Positions 39,326-49,393 of a DNA stretch of 64,000 nt are shown piece by piece (the first letter of the stretch is position 1; the number at the start of each line of letters is the position of its first letter). A model generated the notes under the pieces. That model saw nothing but the letters and a program-made list of their open reading frames with translations, had not been told where the DNA came from and did no database searches. The position numbers were made by a program, and so were the translations under genes. Where the stretch lies: assembly GCA_041879415.1 (NCBI GenBank), contig CP090851.1:310001-374000 (forward strand), written 5' to 3'. This DNA is from Vibrio chagasii (GTDB lineage: Bacteria; Pseudomonadota; Gammaproteobacteria; Enterobacterales; Vibrionaceae).

Positions 39326-40012
39326 CTATGAAACTAAAATGTAGATAGCCCAGATTAGGTAATAGCCAATCCACGGCAAGCCTGAAATCACCAATGCTTG
39401 TCCACGCTCAAACTCTGTCCACGTTAATACCGCCGCGTAACCAAGTACGATGTACCAAGGCAGTAGCAGTGGTAATGAGCTAGCAAATTGTGACCAATCA
39501 CTGGTAAGTGGTAACTTGATTAAGCCGTTTAAGCTGTTCAAGTCAGCGGCGTAGTTCATCACATGACCGTGCTTTAGGATTAGACTTGCGTAGCTCGCAA
39601 TATCACCTAAAACTGCAGGGAAGATGATCACTGATGCTGCTGCAAACCATCGCCAAAAGCTATGCTGATGTTGGCTTGGTTTGGTTGCAAGGTTAAACCA
39701 AAATGCCAAAAGAACGATAGTGAGCGTGCGGCTAAACACATCGCTGATAATTTCACTGGCAAGTAGGGTATTACTATCAAGTAACGCCAACTGGTCTGGG
39801 TTTGTTTGAGCTAATTGCTTAGATAGCTCTGCACTTAACCACGCAAAATCTACATTCGAAAAATAAGCACCCCAAAATAAAAATGGGCTAAGCATTAATA
39901 CGACGTAGGGTTGCCATCCCCAAGCACTTCGTTGATAAAGCGCTAAGAAACAAGCTGTTGGTGAACGGAATATATCCAACAGCATGACGAGTGGGTTACT
40001 TGACGGGTTCAT
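39326..40012 (-). CDS. Yip1-family integral membrane protein
   Basis: A 228-residue protein with about five hydrophobic segments (near residues 33-50, 95-110, 125-150, 178-195, 205-227) and an N-terminal block PLVMLLDIFRSPTACFLALY typical of the bacterial Yip1/YIP1 domain. The function in bacteria is unknown. Its ATG overlaps the mltD stop by four bases (ATGA), so it is translationally coupled to that lytic transglycosylase. A membrane role near cell-wall turnover is inferred only from this pairing. Confidence 0.72.
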   Translation of the reverse strand: MNPSSNPLVMLLDIFRSPTACFLALYQRSAWGWQPYVVLMLSPFLFWGAYFSNVDFAWLSAELSKQLAQTNPDQLALLDSNTLLASEIISDVFSRTLTIVLLAFWFNLATKPSQHQHSFWRWFAAASVIIFPAVLGDIASYASLILKHGHVMNYAADLNSLNGLIKLPLTSDWSQFASSLPLLLPWYIVLGYAAVLTWTEFERGQALVISGLPWIGYYLIWAIYILVS

Positions 40013-41577
40013 ACACTTACCTTAGTTACATCAACATACAGCTTAAGCTTTTGTCCTGGCTGTAAGTATTTCTGGTTCTGCAAAGTGTTCCATTTTACAA
40101 CATCTGAACTCTTTACCTTGAACTTTGATGCAATACCGCTGACTGTGTCACCTGATCTTACGTTATAGAAGATGGTACGGATGATGGCGCCGTCAGAACC
40201 GTTCTTCCAGATGACCAGTTCTTGACCAATTCGTAAGGTGTCACGTGGTCCCATGCCATTCCACTTCGCAAGCGACTGGTGAGATACCTTGTTGGCGCGA
40301 GCAATGGTCCATAAGCTGTCACCACTTTTTACTTTATGGGTTAGCTTGTATTGACCGCGACTCTTTGACTGTGTGCTTGCTAGGCGGTTGGAAGCGCTGA
40401 GCGCGTATGCCTTATCGTCTTTGGTGGAAGTAGGGATCAGTAGGTGCTGACCGATACGAATGTTGTTGTTGGTCAAACCATTGGCAGTGCGGATCACCTT
40501 GCTAGTGGTGTTGTATTTGCTTGCCAGTACGCTGATGCTGTCACCAGACTGAACCTTGTAACGAACCAGCTTCATGCCTTTGCCTTTATTAGCCGCTACT
40601 TCTTTGTTGAATTTTTCAACTGAGTCTAAAGGAAGTAATAGCTTCTGGTGCTTTTCTGGTGCTGTCGCCCACTGGTTATATGCAGGGTTATAGCCTTGCA
40701 GCTCTTTTACTGGAATGCCTGCATAGTTCGCAGCAATAGCCAAGTCCAGTTGCTCTTCTGGGTTAACTAGAGTCAGTACTGGCTTGTTTGGAATTGCAGG
40801 AATATCAATGCCGTACTTTTCTTGGTTGGCAATTACGTCTGCCAGTGCCAGTAGTTTAGGTACGTAGCTACTGGTCTCTTTCGGCAGGTCTAGTGAGAAG
40901 AAGTCGATTGGTTTGCCAAGCTTCTTATTCTTACGGATTGCGCTGTTCACACGACCACCACCACTGTTATAGGCAGCAATTGCGTGTTGCCAGTCGCCAT
41001 CAAAACGTCTGTTTAGGTCGGTTAGAAAATCTAACGCAGCATCGGTTGAAGCGGCAACATCTCGGCGGCCGTCGTACCAGAAGTTCTGCTCAAGCCCGTA
41101 GTCTTTACCCGTGCCAGCGAGGAATTGCCATAGGCCAGCAGCACTGCCGTGAGAGTAGGCAAATGCGTCGAATGAGCTTTCAACAACCGGCAGCAGTGCC
41201 AGTTCTAAAGGTAGATCTCTCTCTTCGATCTTGGTGGTGATCAAGTAAAGGAAAGGTTCAGCTCGCTTGGAGACGGTTTTTAGATGACTAGGGTGTTTTA
41301 GATACCAAGTTCGGTAGTAGTCGACCTTCTTTTGGTCTGGTACTTCCATTTCAAGTTGCATCGCAATACGTTTCCAAACATCTTCTTGTGTTTGTGGAGT
41401 AACGACAGGTGCTTCAACTTTTTGTTCTTCTTTGGTCGCTTCAGGTGAAACGTTCGCTTGAGAAACTTCTGTAGGAGGTGTGTTGGTTTGCTCGGAAGCT
41501 TGGTCTGGATTCTCTGACTGAGTTAATTGGCAACCAGATAGTAGTAATACCAAAGCCCAGCTGTACTTAACTCGCAT
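40009..41577 (-). CDS. mltD: membrane-bound lytic murein transglycosylase D
   Basis: A 522-residue lipoprotein that cleaves the glycan strands of peptidoglycan. The lipobox LLSGC puts the lipidated Cys at residue 16. An unstructured Glu/Thr/Pro-rich stretch (18-65) follows. The SLT domain (about 105-250) has the catalytic Glu133 in VVESSFD and the SAAGLWQF motif. Three LysM domains near 345-390, 413-457 and 468-513 bind peptidoglycan. E. coli MltD (452 residues) has two LysM domains as I recall. It lies downstream of gloB and overlaps the Yip1 gene. Confidence 0.95.
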   Translation of the reverse strand: MRVKYSWALVLLLSGCQLTQSENPDQASEQTNTPPTEVSQANVSPEATKEEQKVEAPVVTPQTQEDVWKRIAMQLEMEVPDQKKVDYYRTWYLKHPSHLKTVSKRAEPFLYLITTKIEERDLPLELALLPVVESSFDAFAYSHGSAAGLWQFLAGTGKDYGLEQNFWYDGRRDVAASTDAALDFLTDLNRRFDGDWQHAIAAYNSGGGRVNSAIRKNKKLGKPIDFFSLDLPKETSSYVPKLLALADVIANQEKYGIDIPAIPNKPVLTLVNPEEQLDLAIAANYAGIPVKELQGYNPAYNQWATAPEKHQKLLLPLDSVEKFNKEVAANKGKGMKLVRYKVQSGDSISVLASKYNTTSKVIRTANGLTNNNIRIGQHLLIPTSTKDDKAYALSASNRLASTQSKSRGQYKLTHKVKSGDSLWTIARANKVSHQSLAKWNGMGPRDTLRIGQELVIWKNGSDGAIIRTIFYNVRSGDTVSGIASKFKVKSSDVVKWNTLQNQKYLQPGQKLKLYVDVTKVSV

Positions 41578-41647
41578 GTTACAGCCTTTTTAATAAACGG
41601 CCGATGATAATACTTGCCACTCCCTATAAGTGACAAGTCTGTATTTG

Positions 41648-42406
41648 TTAAAATTCGTTCTTCCACGCACGTAAAGCGGTAAATACCGATAAAGGATCGG
41701 TCTGTTCAGTGCGATTAGATACTGATTTCACTACACTTGGCTCGGTATAGCGCAAGAAAGGGTTCACAAACTTCTCTTGTCTCAAATTTGTGGGGATGGT
41801 CGACTTATTTTGTGCGCGAAGTCGGTTCACTTGGTCGCGATATTGCTGCAAATGTTGGTTATCTGGCTCAACTGCAAGTGCGAAAGCGATATTGGCTGCT
41901 GTGTACTCATGTGCACAATAGACCTCGGTTTCTTGAGGAAGCGCCGTAATCTTATTTAATGCATCAAACATCTGTTGCGGAGTGCCTTCCATGATGCGAC
42001 CACAGCCCGCAGAGAACAGTACATCACCACAGAATAGCTTTGCATCACCAACGTAACCGATATGACCCGCCGTGTGGCCGCTTAGCCCAAGAACCAAGAA
42101 TACTTCGCCGAATAACTCCAGCTGGTCTCCGTCATCCACTGGATGTGTCAATGTTGGGATAGGCTCATTCTTCGGGCCCACCACATCAACCCCTGGAAAT
42201 TGTCTAACTAACTCTGGAACGCCACCAATGTGATCGTGGTGGTGGTGTGTAATCAAGATTGCATCTAAAGTTAGCTCATGGTGTGCTAAGTACTCTAATA
42301 CTGGAGCCGCATCGCCGGGGTCGACGACAGCACAACGGCGATCGCTATTTTCAATCAGCCAGATGTAATTGTCGTTAAATGCAGGTATGCTTTTGATATG
42401 TAACAT
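41648..42406 (-). CDS. gloB: hydroxyacylglutathione hydrolase (glyoxalase II)
   Basis: A 252-residue metallo-beta-lactamase fold enzyme that hydrolyses S-lactoylglutathione, the second step of methylglyoxal detoxification. The dimetal motif THHHHDH is at residues 53-59. [26 protein letters not shown] and the C-terminal [11 protein letters not shown] are family blocks. The frame is open 46 codons upstream, but homologues start [14 protein letters not shown]. It is divergent from yafS with 53 bases between, as in E. coli. Confidence 0.96.
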   Translation of the reverse strand: MLHIKSIPAFNDNYIWLIENSDRRCAVVDPGDAAPVLEYLAHHELTLDAILITHHHHDHIGGVPELVRQFPGVDVVGPKNEPIPTLTHPVDDGDQLELFGEVFLVLGLSGHTAGHIGYVGDAKLFCGDVLFSAGCGRIMEGTPQQMFDALNKITALPQETEVYCAHEYTAANIAFALAVEPDNQHLQQYRDQVNRLRAQNKSTIPTNLRQEKFVNPFLRYTEPSVVKSVSNRTEQTDPLSVFTALRAWKNEF

Positions 42407-42459
42407 TATTGGTTCTCCAGTCACTTTCAGTGCGACAGAATAAGTGAGACAGATTATTG

Positions 42460-43245
42460 ATGAAGCCAGCACGTAGCAGAAAGAAGTTTGAGCGTCCTTA
42501 CACTTGGGCACAATTGCACAATGGGGACTGGTTGAGAGAATCAATTCAAACTCGACTCGATGAGTGGTGCCCGAAGTTATTTGGTTACCATATGCTCAAG
42601 CTCGGCGGTCTCAGCAGTGAGATTTCTAGCTGCACATGCAACATTCAACATCAAGTAAACCTAGATATCCAGAACCCATTACATAATGTGATAGCGGATG
42701 GCTATAATTTGCCCTTTTTGGAGAAAAGTTTTGATGTTGTGGTACTTAGTCATCAATTAGATTATAGCAACGACCCACATCGGCTATTAAGAGAAGTCGA
42801 TCGAGTTATGATGGACGATGGCTACATTATCATCACCGGCTTTAACCCATTCAGTGTCACTGGGCTTGCTAGTTTAATGCCGTGGCGCAAGAACAGTTTA
42901 CCGTGGAGTGGGCGGATGTATACGCCAAGCCGCGTAAAAGACTGGTTGGGTGTACTGAATTATGAAGTGATTCATTGTGATACCTATGCACTGTTCCCGA
43001 TGAGTAAGTATCAAGCGATGTGGACCTGGCTCGAGAACGCGTTAGGTGGCTGCGCCTCATTTGCCGGAAGCCAATACTTTATCGTCGCTCGCAAGCGCAC
43101 TTATCCGCTTAAGCCTATTAAGCCACACTGGCACCTCAAACGACGCTTCTCTCCGGTTGGCGCTAGCTTTAGAACCGATACTCGCTGTACGTTGCATTCC
43201 ATTCGTGCGCTGCGCCCGCTAAAAACAGAAAAAGCCGACTCGTAG
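42460..43245 (+). CDS. yafS: SAM-dependent methyltransferase, YafS-like
   Basis: A 261-residue class I methyltransferase. It has [20 protein letters not shown] (about 84-103), covering the acidic turn and motif after the SAM site, then [20 protein letters not shown] and [14 protein letters not shown], characteristic of the Methyltransf_11 fold. The canonical glycine-rich loop near the N-terminus is poor ([10 protein letters not shown]), as in YafS relatives. The substrate is unknown. The start could also be a TTG one codon earlier. A terminator overlaps its stop codon and also serves the convergent rnhA. Confidence 0.8.
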   Translation: MKPARSRKKFERPYTWAQLHNGDWLRESIQTRLDEWCPKLFGYHMLKLGGLSSEISSCTCNIQHQVNLDIQNPLHNVIADGYNLPFLEKSFDVVVLSHQLDYSNDPHRLLREVDRVMMDDGYIIITGFNPFSVTGLASLMPWRKNSLPWSGRMYTPSRVKDWLGVLNYEVIHCDTYALFPMSKYQAMWTWLENALGGCASFAGSQYFIVARKRTYPLKPIKPHWHLKRRFSPVGASFRTDTRCTLHSIRALRPLKTEKADS

Positions 43246-43255
43246 TCGGCTTTTT
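43229..43255. terminator. bidirectional terminator between yafS and rnhA
   Basis: AAAAAGCCGACT/AGTCGGCTTTTT is a perfect 12-bp stem with a CGT loop. It overlaps the last codons of yafS and ends 31 bases from the rnhA stop. Confidence 0.9.
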
Positions 43256-43285
43256 ACTATCGGATATCTTTACTCGCTCCCAATA

Positions 43286-43750
43286 TTAGCTTGGCTGGTA
43301 GCCCGTGTCTTCTTGGGTTGGGTTTTCTGCGGCGGTACGCGCCAGCTCATCACACATTTCATTTTCTCGGTGACCTGCGTGTCCTTTCACCCAACGCCAA
43401 TCGACAGTGTGACGTGCTGTCTCTTTATCGAGTTTTTGCCAAAGATCGGCATTTTTTACCGGTTTTTTGTCGGCGGTTTTCCAGTCACGCTTTTTCCAGT
43501 TATGTATCCACTGCGTAATGCCCTGACGAACATATTGGCTATCGGTAGTCAGAATCACCGAGCAAGGCTCTTTGAGGGTTTGTAGTGCTACAACAGCAGC
43601 GAGCATTTCCATGCGGTTGTTGGTTGTTAGGGTATAGCCTTGCGCGAGTGTCTTCTCTACTTTCTTGTAGCGAAGTACGATGCCATAGCCGCCAGGCCCT
43701 GGATTGCCTAAACAAGAACCGTCAGTGAAAATTTCAACTTGTTTCGTCAT
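43286..43750 (-). CDS. rnhA: ribonuclease HI
   Basis: A 154-residue enzyme that degrades RNA in RNA-DNA hybrids. The catalytic residues Asp10 ([16 protein letters not shown]), Glu48 (NNRMEML) and Asp70 (LTTDSQYV) are in place, with [20 protein letters not shown] near the C-terminus. It is divergent from dnaQ across 56 bases, the arrangement seen in E. coli, where the two promoters overlap. Confidence 0.97.
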   Translation of the reverse strand: MTKQVEIFTDGSCLGNPGPGGYGIVLRYKKVEKTLAQGYTLTTNNRMEMLAAVVALQTLKEPCSVILTTDSQYVRQGITQWIHNWKKRDWKTADKKPVKNADLWQKLDKETARHTVDWRWVKGHAGHRENEMCDELARTAAENPTQEDTGYQPS

Positions 43751-43806
43751 GATTTGATACTATTACCTCAAGCACATTATCGGCATAGTCTGACACAGTT
43801 ATCCTT

Positions 43807-44574
43807 ATGAATACCAGTAGCACTCCAGAACAAACCGCGAACGAAAAAAACAGTTCGAATGAAAACAAGCGCATCGTTGTACTCGATACCGAAACAACCG
43901 GTATGAATACCGAAGGTGGCCCTCACTACATGGGTCACCGCATCGTCGAGATCGGTGCCGTAGAGATCATCAACCGTAAGTTAACTGGGCGTCACTTCCA
44001 CGTTTACATTAAGCCAGATCGTGCGATTCAAGAAGAGGCGATTGGCGTTCACGGTATCACTGATGAATTCTTGGTTGATAAGCCAGAATACCAAGACATC
44101 CACAAAGAGTTTCTTGACTTCATCAAAGGCGCAGAGCTGGTGGCACACAACGCGCCCTTCGATACCGGCTTCATGGACTACGAGTTTGAGAAACTGGATC
44201 CTACGATCGGTAAGACAGACGATTACTGTAAAGTTACCGATACCCTGGACATGGCGAAAAAGATATTCCCGGGTAAAAGAAACAACCTAGATATCTTATG
44301 TGAACGTTATGGCATCGATAACTCGCACCGTACACTCCACGGCGCTTTGCTCGATGCGGAGATCCTAGCCGACGTCTACCTATTGATGACGGGTGGACAA
44401 ACGTCACTGCAATTTAACGCTGGTCAGCAAGAAGGCGGCGTAGAAAGTATCCGAAGAGTAGAAAGTGGTCGAAAATCCCTAAAGGTTTTACGAGCAACGG
44501 CCGATGAAGTAGAAGCGCATCAAAGTCGTTTAGATCTCGTCGAGAAAAGCGGAAGTTGCCTCTGGCGTCAGTAG
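43807..44574 (+). CDS. dnaQ: DNA polymerase III epsilon subunit (proofreading exonuclease)
   Basis: A 255-residue DEDDh 3'-5' exonuclease. Exo I is VVLDTETTGMN with Asp27 and Glu29, Exo II is HNAPFDTGFMDYE, and Exo III is RTLHGALLDAEILADVY with the catalytic His. The C-terminal segment that binds the alpha subunit follows, ending GSCLWRQ. The N-terminus carries about 15 more polar residues than in E. coli. It is followed after nine bases by a TIGR03503-type gene on the same strand. Confidence 0.97.
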   Translation: MNTSSTPEQTANEKNSSNENKRIVVLDTETTGMNTEGGPHYMGHRIVEIGAVEIINRKLTGRHFHVYIKPDRAIQEEAIGVHGITDEFLVDKPEYQDIHKEFLDFIKGAELVAHNAPFDTGFMDYEFEKLDPTIGKTDDYCKVTDTLDMAKKIFPGKRNNLDILCERYGIDNSHRTLHGALLDAEILADVYLLMTGGQTSLQFNAGQQEGGVESIRRVESGRKSLKVLRATADEVEAHQSRLDLVEKSGSCLWRQ

Positions 44575-44583
44575 GGAGAAAGT

Positions 44584-45831
44584 ATGTTTAGGGTATTGGC
44601 TACCGGTTGTTTGCTGCTGTTAAGCTTTAGCTTGCACGCGGCAACAGAATCCGTAATGAGTTTATTGGACAACCGATTCCGAGTTGATCCCAGCATAGAA
44701 CAAATTACCTTTATAATTTATCGAGCCGATAACTCTAAACCTGTCGTCTTAGTTCGTCCCGACGGCAAGAAATACTACTCTTGGCGTAACGCTGATAATG
44801 TCCGTTGGTATGAAGAATCTTCAATGGACATTGTCTCTATTGATAAGCCGATGCCAGGCCCATGGCAAGCGGTAGGTAAGGTCTCTCCTAAGAACAATAT
44901 CAAGCTACTGTCTCACCTTGTTTTGGATGCGAATGAATTTCCAGACAAGCTGTACCAGACAGAGCGTATTAAATTCACCGCCCGTCTCACCTCTGACGGT
45001 AAGCCCTTGGTACTGCGTGATTTCCTTGATCGAGTGAAGCTCAAGGTGACATTTACTAAGTTTGTCGAAAACGAAGAATCTTTAGTGAGAGAAGCGCGCC
45101 CAGTCCCAGTTGTGATGGGTGAATTCGCTGACGATGGCGTTGATCTTGATGAAAAAGCAGGGGACGGCGTCTTCACGGTCTCTTTGCCTATCGATATAGA
45201 GCCGGGTAAATACCGCGCGCGCATCACTTCCGGTAACGGCGTATTTTTGCGAGCGCAAGAGCAAGAAGTCTTAGTTTACCCAACACCTATCACTACTACT
45301 TTTATTCAATCTCGTAAAGAGGGCTTGCCTCATACAATCGTGGTATCAGGCGAGCAAGGCATGATAGCGCCGAGTTCGTTAGCGGTGCACGTTGAGCACA
45401 AAGCACCAGATGAGTATGTGATGTATAAGCAAGGCCAAGCGGATGTCGATGCGATGAAGGTGCCTTTGGAGATCCCTTACAATGGTGATCTTGGGATTTA
45501 TAACTGGTCGGGAATGGTGTATGCCACCGATGCTTCTAGCCAGCGCCCACTGACGTTTCCTATTACTGAGCACTCTTACAGTGTGGTTCAAGATATTGAT
45601 TTAGCGGAATCCCGCCGTCTGCAAGAAGAGGCATTAGCGGAGCAGAAGCGAATTGCCACTGAAATGATGATACTGAAGAAGCGCGAAGAGGATAGAAAGC
45701 GCAGTATGATCATTATTGGGGTTGGCAATGTGGTTGCGATTCTTCTGGGCTTGCTGATTTGGTTTGTGGTTCGCAAAGTGACCGCTAAGAAAAGAGCTCA
45801 ACCGGAGATGCAACTTAAGGCACCCAAGTAA
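44584..45831 (+). CDS. TIGR03503 family membrane-anchored exported protein
   Basis: A 415-residue protein of a family known mainly from Vibrio and Shewanella, without assigned function. It has a signal peptide (LLLLSFSLHA, cleavage near residue 20) and a large exported part with beta-sandwich character (GDGVFTVSLPIDIEPGKYRA resembles bacterial Ig-like folds). A charged coiled-coil helix runs over about 338-372 (ESRRLQEEALAEQKR), then a C-terminal transmembrane segment (IIIGVGNVVAILLGLLIWFV) and a basic cytoplasmic tail. It starts nine bases after dnaQ and is probably cotranscribed with it. Confidence 0.72.
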   Translation: MFRVLATGCLLLLSFSLHAATESVMSLLDNRFRVDPSIEQITFIIYRADNSKPVVLVRPDGKKYYSWRNADNVRWYEESSMDIVSIDKPMPGPWQAVGKVSPKNNIKLLSHLVLDANEFPDKLYQTERIKFTARLTSDGKPLVLRDFLDRVKLKVTFTKFVENEESLVREARPVPVVMGEFADDGVDLDEKAGDGVFTVSLPIDIEPGKYRARITSGNGVFLRAQEQEVLVYPTPITTTFIQSRKEGLPHTIVVSGEQGMIAPSSLAVHVEHKAPDEYVMYKQGQADVDAMKVPLEIPYNGDLGIYNWSGMVYATDASSQRPLTFPITEHSYSVVQDIDLAESRRLQEEALAEQKRIATEMMILKKREEDRKRSMIIIGVGNVVAILLGLLIWFVVRKVTAKKRAQPEMQLKAPK

Positions 45832-45908
45832 TTCCCTACGTGATTGAGTTGTTTCAGATAGCTATTTAATCCCTGACTTGGGTTACATGCAAGCACCGAT
45901 ATTTGAAC

Positions 45909-45941
45909 AAAAAAACGGGACTCCAATGAGTCCCGTTTTTG
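45909..45941. terminator. bidirectional terminator between the TIGR03503 gene and fadE
   Basis: AAAAACGGGACT/AGTCCCGTTTTT with a six-base loop and T-runs on both strands, placed between two convergent genes. Confidence 0.9.
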
Positions 45942-45956
45942 TTTCTAAAACAAAAT

Positions 45957-48422
45957 CTAAGCTACGTTATCAATCGATTGGTCTGGATACTGTGGCTTTG
46001 CTGCTAGCTCCTCTGGTGAGAAGTCATCAACGTTGATGGTGTACAGTCGATGTTGCTCTGCACTCTCTAACAGTGCCGCTTCTTTCTCAGTCAGAATGCC
46101 TTTCTCAAGACCTAATTGAGCGACCAAATCCAGTCGTAAGAAGGCGCGCTTTTGATGCGTCTCTTTACAGACTTTGTCGAACAGAGGCTCAGCTTGAAGA
46201 ATAACCTCCAGTGCTTTCTCAATCTTACCTACCGCGTTGTATTGAGTATCCGCTAAGTATTGACCACGGCCGATACGTGAGCGTGTTGCACTCGGTGTTT
46301 GTAGGATGTGTGCAACTTTGCTGTCCAGTTTGTCGTTTGGTGCGCGGCGAATTCGGCCAAATGGCATCAATACAACACGTAGAAGGCGTCCAACCACTGG
46401 GTTAGGGAAGTTTGCTAAGAACTCATCAATTGCCACTTCAGTTTGACGCAAGCTGTCTTGCATACCCCAGTGTACTAACGGTAGATCTTCAGCATTGCTG
46501 CCTTCGCTCTCAAAGCGTTTTAGTGTTGCAGAACCAAGGTAAAGTTGACTCAGGATATCACCTAGACGAGCAGATAGACGCTCTCTACGTTTCAGTGAAC
46601 CGCCTAATACAGCCATTGAAATGTCAGACAGTAGCGCTAGGTTAGCACTGTAACGGTTCAGCTGTTGGTAGTAGCGTTTTGTCTGTTTATCAGTGCTATT
46701 GGCTGGCGTTGGAGTGTCCGAACCACGGCCATCAGTTAAACCAAACCACAAACTACGAACTAGGTTACTTAGCGTAAAGCTAACGTGTCCTGCTAACGCT
46801 GAATCAAACTTATCAAGCGCATCGCTGCTTTCTGAGTATGCTGCTTCCATTTCATTAAGAACGTAAGGGTGGCAACGAATCGCCCCTTGACCGTAAATGA
46901 TCATTGAACGAGTCAGGATGTTTGCACCTTCAACGGTAATCGCAATTGGCGAGCCTTGATAGCCACGAGCTAGGAAGTTCGATGGACCCAAGCAAATACC
47001 CTTACCACCTACGATGTCCATTGCATCGATGATGCTGCGTTGACCGCGGTGCGTACAGTGATACTTCACGATTGCTGAGATAACCGAAGGCTTTTCACCT
47101 AGATCGATACCTGCAACGGTCAGGTTGCTCGCTGCATCCATGACATAGGCATTACCACCTAGGCGTGCCAGTGGCTCTTCGACGCCTTCCATGCGACCAA
47201 TTGGTTGTTTGAATTGGCGACGAATACGAGCGTAAGCGCCAGTCGCAAGTGCTGCTGTTTTGATACCACCTGTTGAGTTTGATGGCAGTGTGATACCACG
47301 GCCCACTGACAGACATTCAACCAGCATTCTCCAACCTTGGCCCGCCATTTTCTGACCGCCAATGATGAAATCGATAGGGACGAAAATATCGTCACCTCGC
47401 GTTGGACCATTTTGGAAAGGAACATTTAGTGGGAAGTGGCGGTTGCCAATCTCCACGCCTTTTAAATCCGTTGGGATAAGCGCACAGGTGATACCAAGAT
47501 CTTGCTGGTCGCCCAGTAAGCCGTCTGGATCGCGCAGTTTAAAGGCCAAACCCAATACGGTCGCAACCGGTGCCAGAGTGATGTAGCGTTTGTTCCAAGT
47601 CAGGCGCATACCAAGAACTTCTTCGCCTTGCCATTCACCTTTACAAACCACACCGTAATCTGGGATTGAACCCGCATCAGAACCTGCTTCTGGGCTAGTT
47701 AGAGCAAAACACGGGATCTCTTTACCTTCAGCCAAGCGCGGTAGATAGTGGTTTCTCTGCTCTTCAGTACCGTAGTGTTGCAGCAGCTCACCTGGTCCTA
47801 ACGAGTTAGGTACACCAACGGTTGATGACAGTACGCTAGATACGCCTGTTAGTTTTTGTAGAACCAAAGACTGAGCGTAAGCTGAGAATTCTAAGCCACC
47901 GTATTTTTTCTTGATGATCATCGCGAAGAACTTGTGGTCTTTCAGGTATTGCCATACTTCTGGTGGTAAATCAGCAAGCTCATGAGTGACTTGGTAATCA
48001 TTGACCATTTCACACACTGTGTTTACTGGACCATCAAGGAACGCTTGTTCCGCTTCAGATAGTTTTGGGTTAGCGATGTTCTGTAGTTTTTCCCACTCAG
48101 GTTTACCTTTGAATAGCTCTGCTTCCCACCAAACAGTACCGGCTTCCAGTGCTTCTTTTTCTGTCTGAGACATCGCCGGTAGTACTTTCTTAAATACAGA
48201 AAGTGCTTTTTGGCTGATGAGAGTTTGTCGAATGGTTGGTACAGCCAAAATAGCAACCGCTAATAGGTAACAAAGCCAGCCAGTAACCGCTACGTCGCCG
48301 AATAGTGTTAAAGCTACCATTGCGCCAGTTAGTGCGATTAATGCGCGTACCAAGCTAACTCGGTGGTAGAGACAGACACCTAAGATAGTTGTCATGCCGA
48401 GTAGGGAGAGCAATATATTCAT
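45957..48422 (-). CDS. fadE: acyl-CoA dehydrogenase FadE
   Basis: An 821-residue flavoenzyme for the first step of beta-oxidation, oxidising acyl-CoA to trans-2-enoyl-CoA. Two hydrophobic segments at residues 1-70 anchor it to the inner membrane, as in E. coli FadE (814 residues). The acyl-CoA dehydrogenase core spans about 110-520 ([18 protein letters not shown] and [19 protein letters not shown] for FAD and substrate binding; [19 protein letters not shown]). A gamma-type C-terminal extension follows. A FadR-like operator precedes it. The neighbours gmhA and yafJ are the same as in E. coli. Confidence 0.96.
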   Translation of the reverse strand: MNILLSLLGMTTILGVCLYHRVSLVRALIALTGAMVALTLFGDVAVTGWLCYLLAVAILAVPTIRQTLISQKALSVFKKVLPAMSQTEKEALEAGTVWWEAELFKGKPEWEKLQNIANPKLSEAEQAFLDGPVNTVCEMVNDYQVTHELADLPPEVWQYLKDHKFFAMIIKKKYGGLEFSAYAQSLVLQKLTGVSSVLSSTVGVPNSLGPGELLQHYGTEEQRNHYLPRLAEGKEIPCFALTSPEAGSDAGSIPDYGVVCKGEWQGEEVLGMRLTWNKRYITLAPVATVLGLAFKLRDPDGLLGDQQDLGITCALIPTDLKGVEIGNRHFPLNVPFQNGPTRGDDIFVPIDFIIGGQKMAGQGWRMLVECLSVGRGITLPSNSTGGIKTAALATGAYARIRRQFKQPIGRMEGVEEPLARLGGNAYVMDAASNLTVAGIDLGEKPSVISAIVKYHCTHRGQRSIIDAMDIVGGKGICLGPSNFLARGYQGSPIAITVEGANILTRSMIIYGQGAIRCHPYVLNEMEAAYSESSDALDKFDSALAGHVSFTLSNLVRSLWFGLTDGRGSDTPTPANSTDKQTKRYYQQLNRYSANLALLSDISMAVLGGSLKRRERLSARLGDILSQLYLGSATLKRFESEGSNAEDLPLVHWGMQDSLRQTEVAIDEFLANFPNPVVGRLLRVVLMPFGRIRRAPNDKLDSKVAHILQTPSATRSRIGRGQYLADTQYNAVGKIEKALEVILQAEPLFDKVCKETHQKRAFLRLDLVAQLGLEKGILTEKEAALLESAEQHRLYTINVDDFSPEELAAKPQYPDQSIDNVA

Positions 48423-48750
48423 GATCGATTTCCTTTTCAGAGATCACTTATTGTTATTAAGTTTTAGGTAAGAGGTCTAACCAGTTAAGTGTAAACAAAA
48501 TATTAAATATTTGTAAAACTCAAAGTTGAATAAAAAGTGATCTGAGTAGAGTTAAAATTCTAATTGTGAGAGGTTGGTGGCGATTATTTGGACGGATCTG
48601 CAGTGGCGGGTTAATTAAGGTGACAATCTTTCGGCTTAACTGTCGACACTATTTCATGTTTGTGGGTAAACTCAGTTATAAAGAGGGTGAAACCCTCAGT
48701 TCTCATTTCGCGCACGCTAAACTGCGACATAAAAATAAGAGATAAGCCCT
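48423..48750. other. 328-base region between divergent fadE and gmhA
   Basis: It holds the FadR-like site (48470..48486), an AT-rich fadE promoter region and, near gmhA, a TATAAA (48678..48683). A small perfect hairpin GAGGGT-GAA-ACCCTC (48683..48697) may lie in the gmhA leader. No gene is seen. Confidence 0.6.
48470..48486. promoter_or_regulatory. FadR-like operator of fadE
   Basis: On the minus strand AACTGGTTAGACCTCTT agrees with the FadR consensus AACTGGTCNGACCTGTT at about 14 of 16 defined positions. It sits 48 bases upstream of the fadE start, where FadR would block transcription until long-chain acyl-CoA is present. Confidence 0.72.
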
Positions 48751-49326
48751 ATGTACCAAGACCTAATCAAAAGTGAATTGAACGAAGCTGCTGAGGTTCT
48801 TAACAAGTTCTTGAGTGACGACCATAATATTGCTCAAATTGAAGCGGCGGCAAAATTGATTGCTGATTCATTCAAACAAGAAGGTAAAGTGCTTTCTTGT
48901 GGTAACGGTGGCTCCCACTGTGATGCAATGCATTTCGCAGAAGAGCTGACAGGCCGATACCGTGAAAACCGCCCAGGCTACGCTGGTATTGCGATTTCAG
49001 ACCCTAGCCACTTATCTTGTGTAAGTAATGACTTCGGCTACGACCACGTATTTTCTCGTTATGTAGAAGCGGTTGGTCGTAAAGGCGATGTGTTGTTTGG
49101 TTTATCAACTTCAGGTAACTCAGGCAACATCTTAAAAGCTATTGAAGCAGCTCAAGCGAAAGGCATGAAGACTATTGCTCTGACTGGTAAAGACGGCGGT
49201 AAAATGGCGGGCTGTGCGGATATCGAAATTCGAGTACCGCATTTTGGTTACGCTGACCGTATCCAAGAGATTCATATCAAGATCATTCACATCATTATTC
49301 AACTTGTTGAAAAAGAGATGGAATAA
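48751..49326 (+). CDS. gmhA: sedoheptulose 7-phosphate isomerase
   Basis: A 191-residue SIS-fold enzyme (also lpcA) that starts ADP-heptose synthesis for the lipopolysaccharide core. The sugar-phosphate site has [20 protein letters not shown] (residues 51-70) and LSTSGNSGN near 120, with conserved acidic and His residues near [13 protein letters not shown] at the end. It lies upstream of yafJ, as in E. coli. Confidence 0.96.
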   Translation: MYQDLIKSELNEAAEVLNKFLSDDHNIAQIEAAAKLIADSFKQEGKVLSCGNGGSHCDAMHFAEELTGRYRENRPGYAGIAISDPSHLSCVSNDFGYDHVFSRYVEAVGRKGDVLFGLSTSGNSGNILKAIEAAQAKGMKTIALTGKDGGKMAGCADIEIRVPHFGYADRIQEIHIKIIHIIIQLVEKEME

Positions 49327-49393
49327 CAGTTATACAGACATATAGAGCCTAGGTTTGTGGCTCTATTGGTTTTAATAGGGAGTAGATTAAACC

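Noticed and set aside
42407..42544. 46-codon N-terminal extension of gloB
   Set aside because: It overlaps the divergent yafS start, and all known GloB proteins begin at the [18 protein letters not shown] N-terminus.
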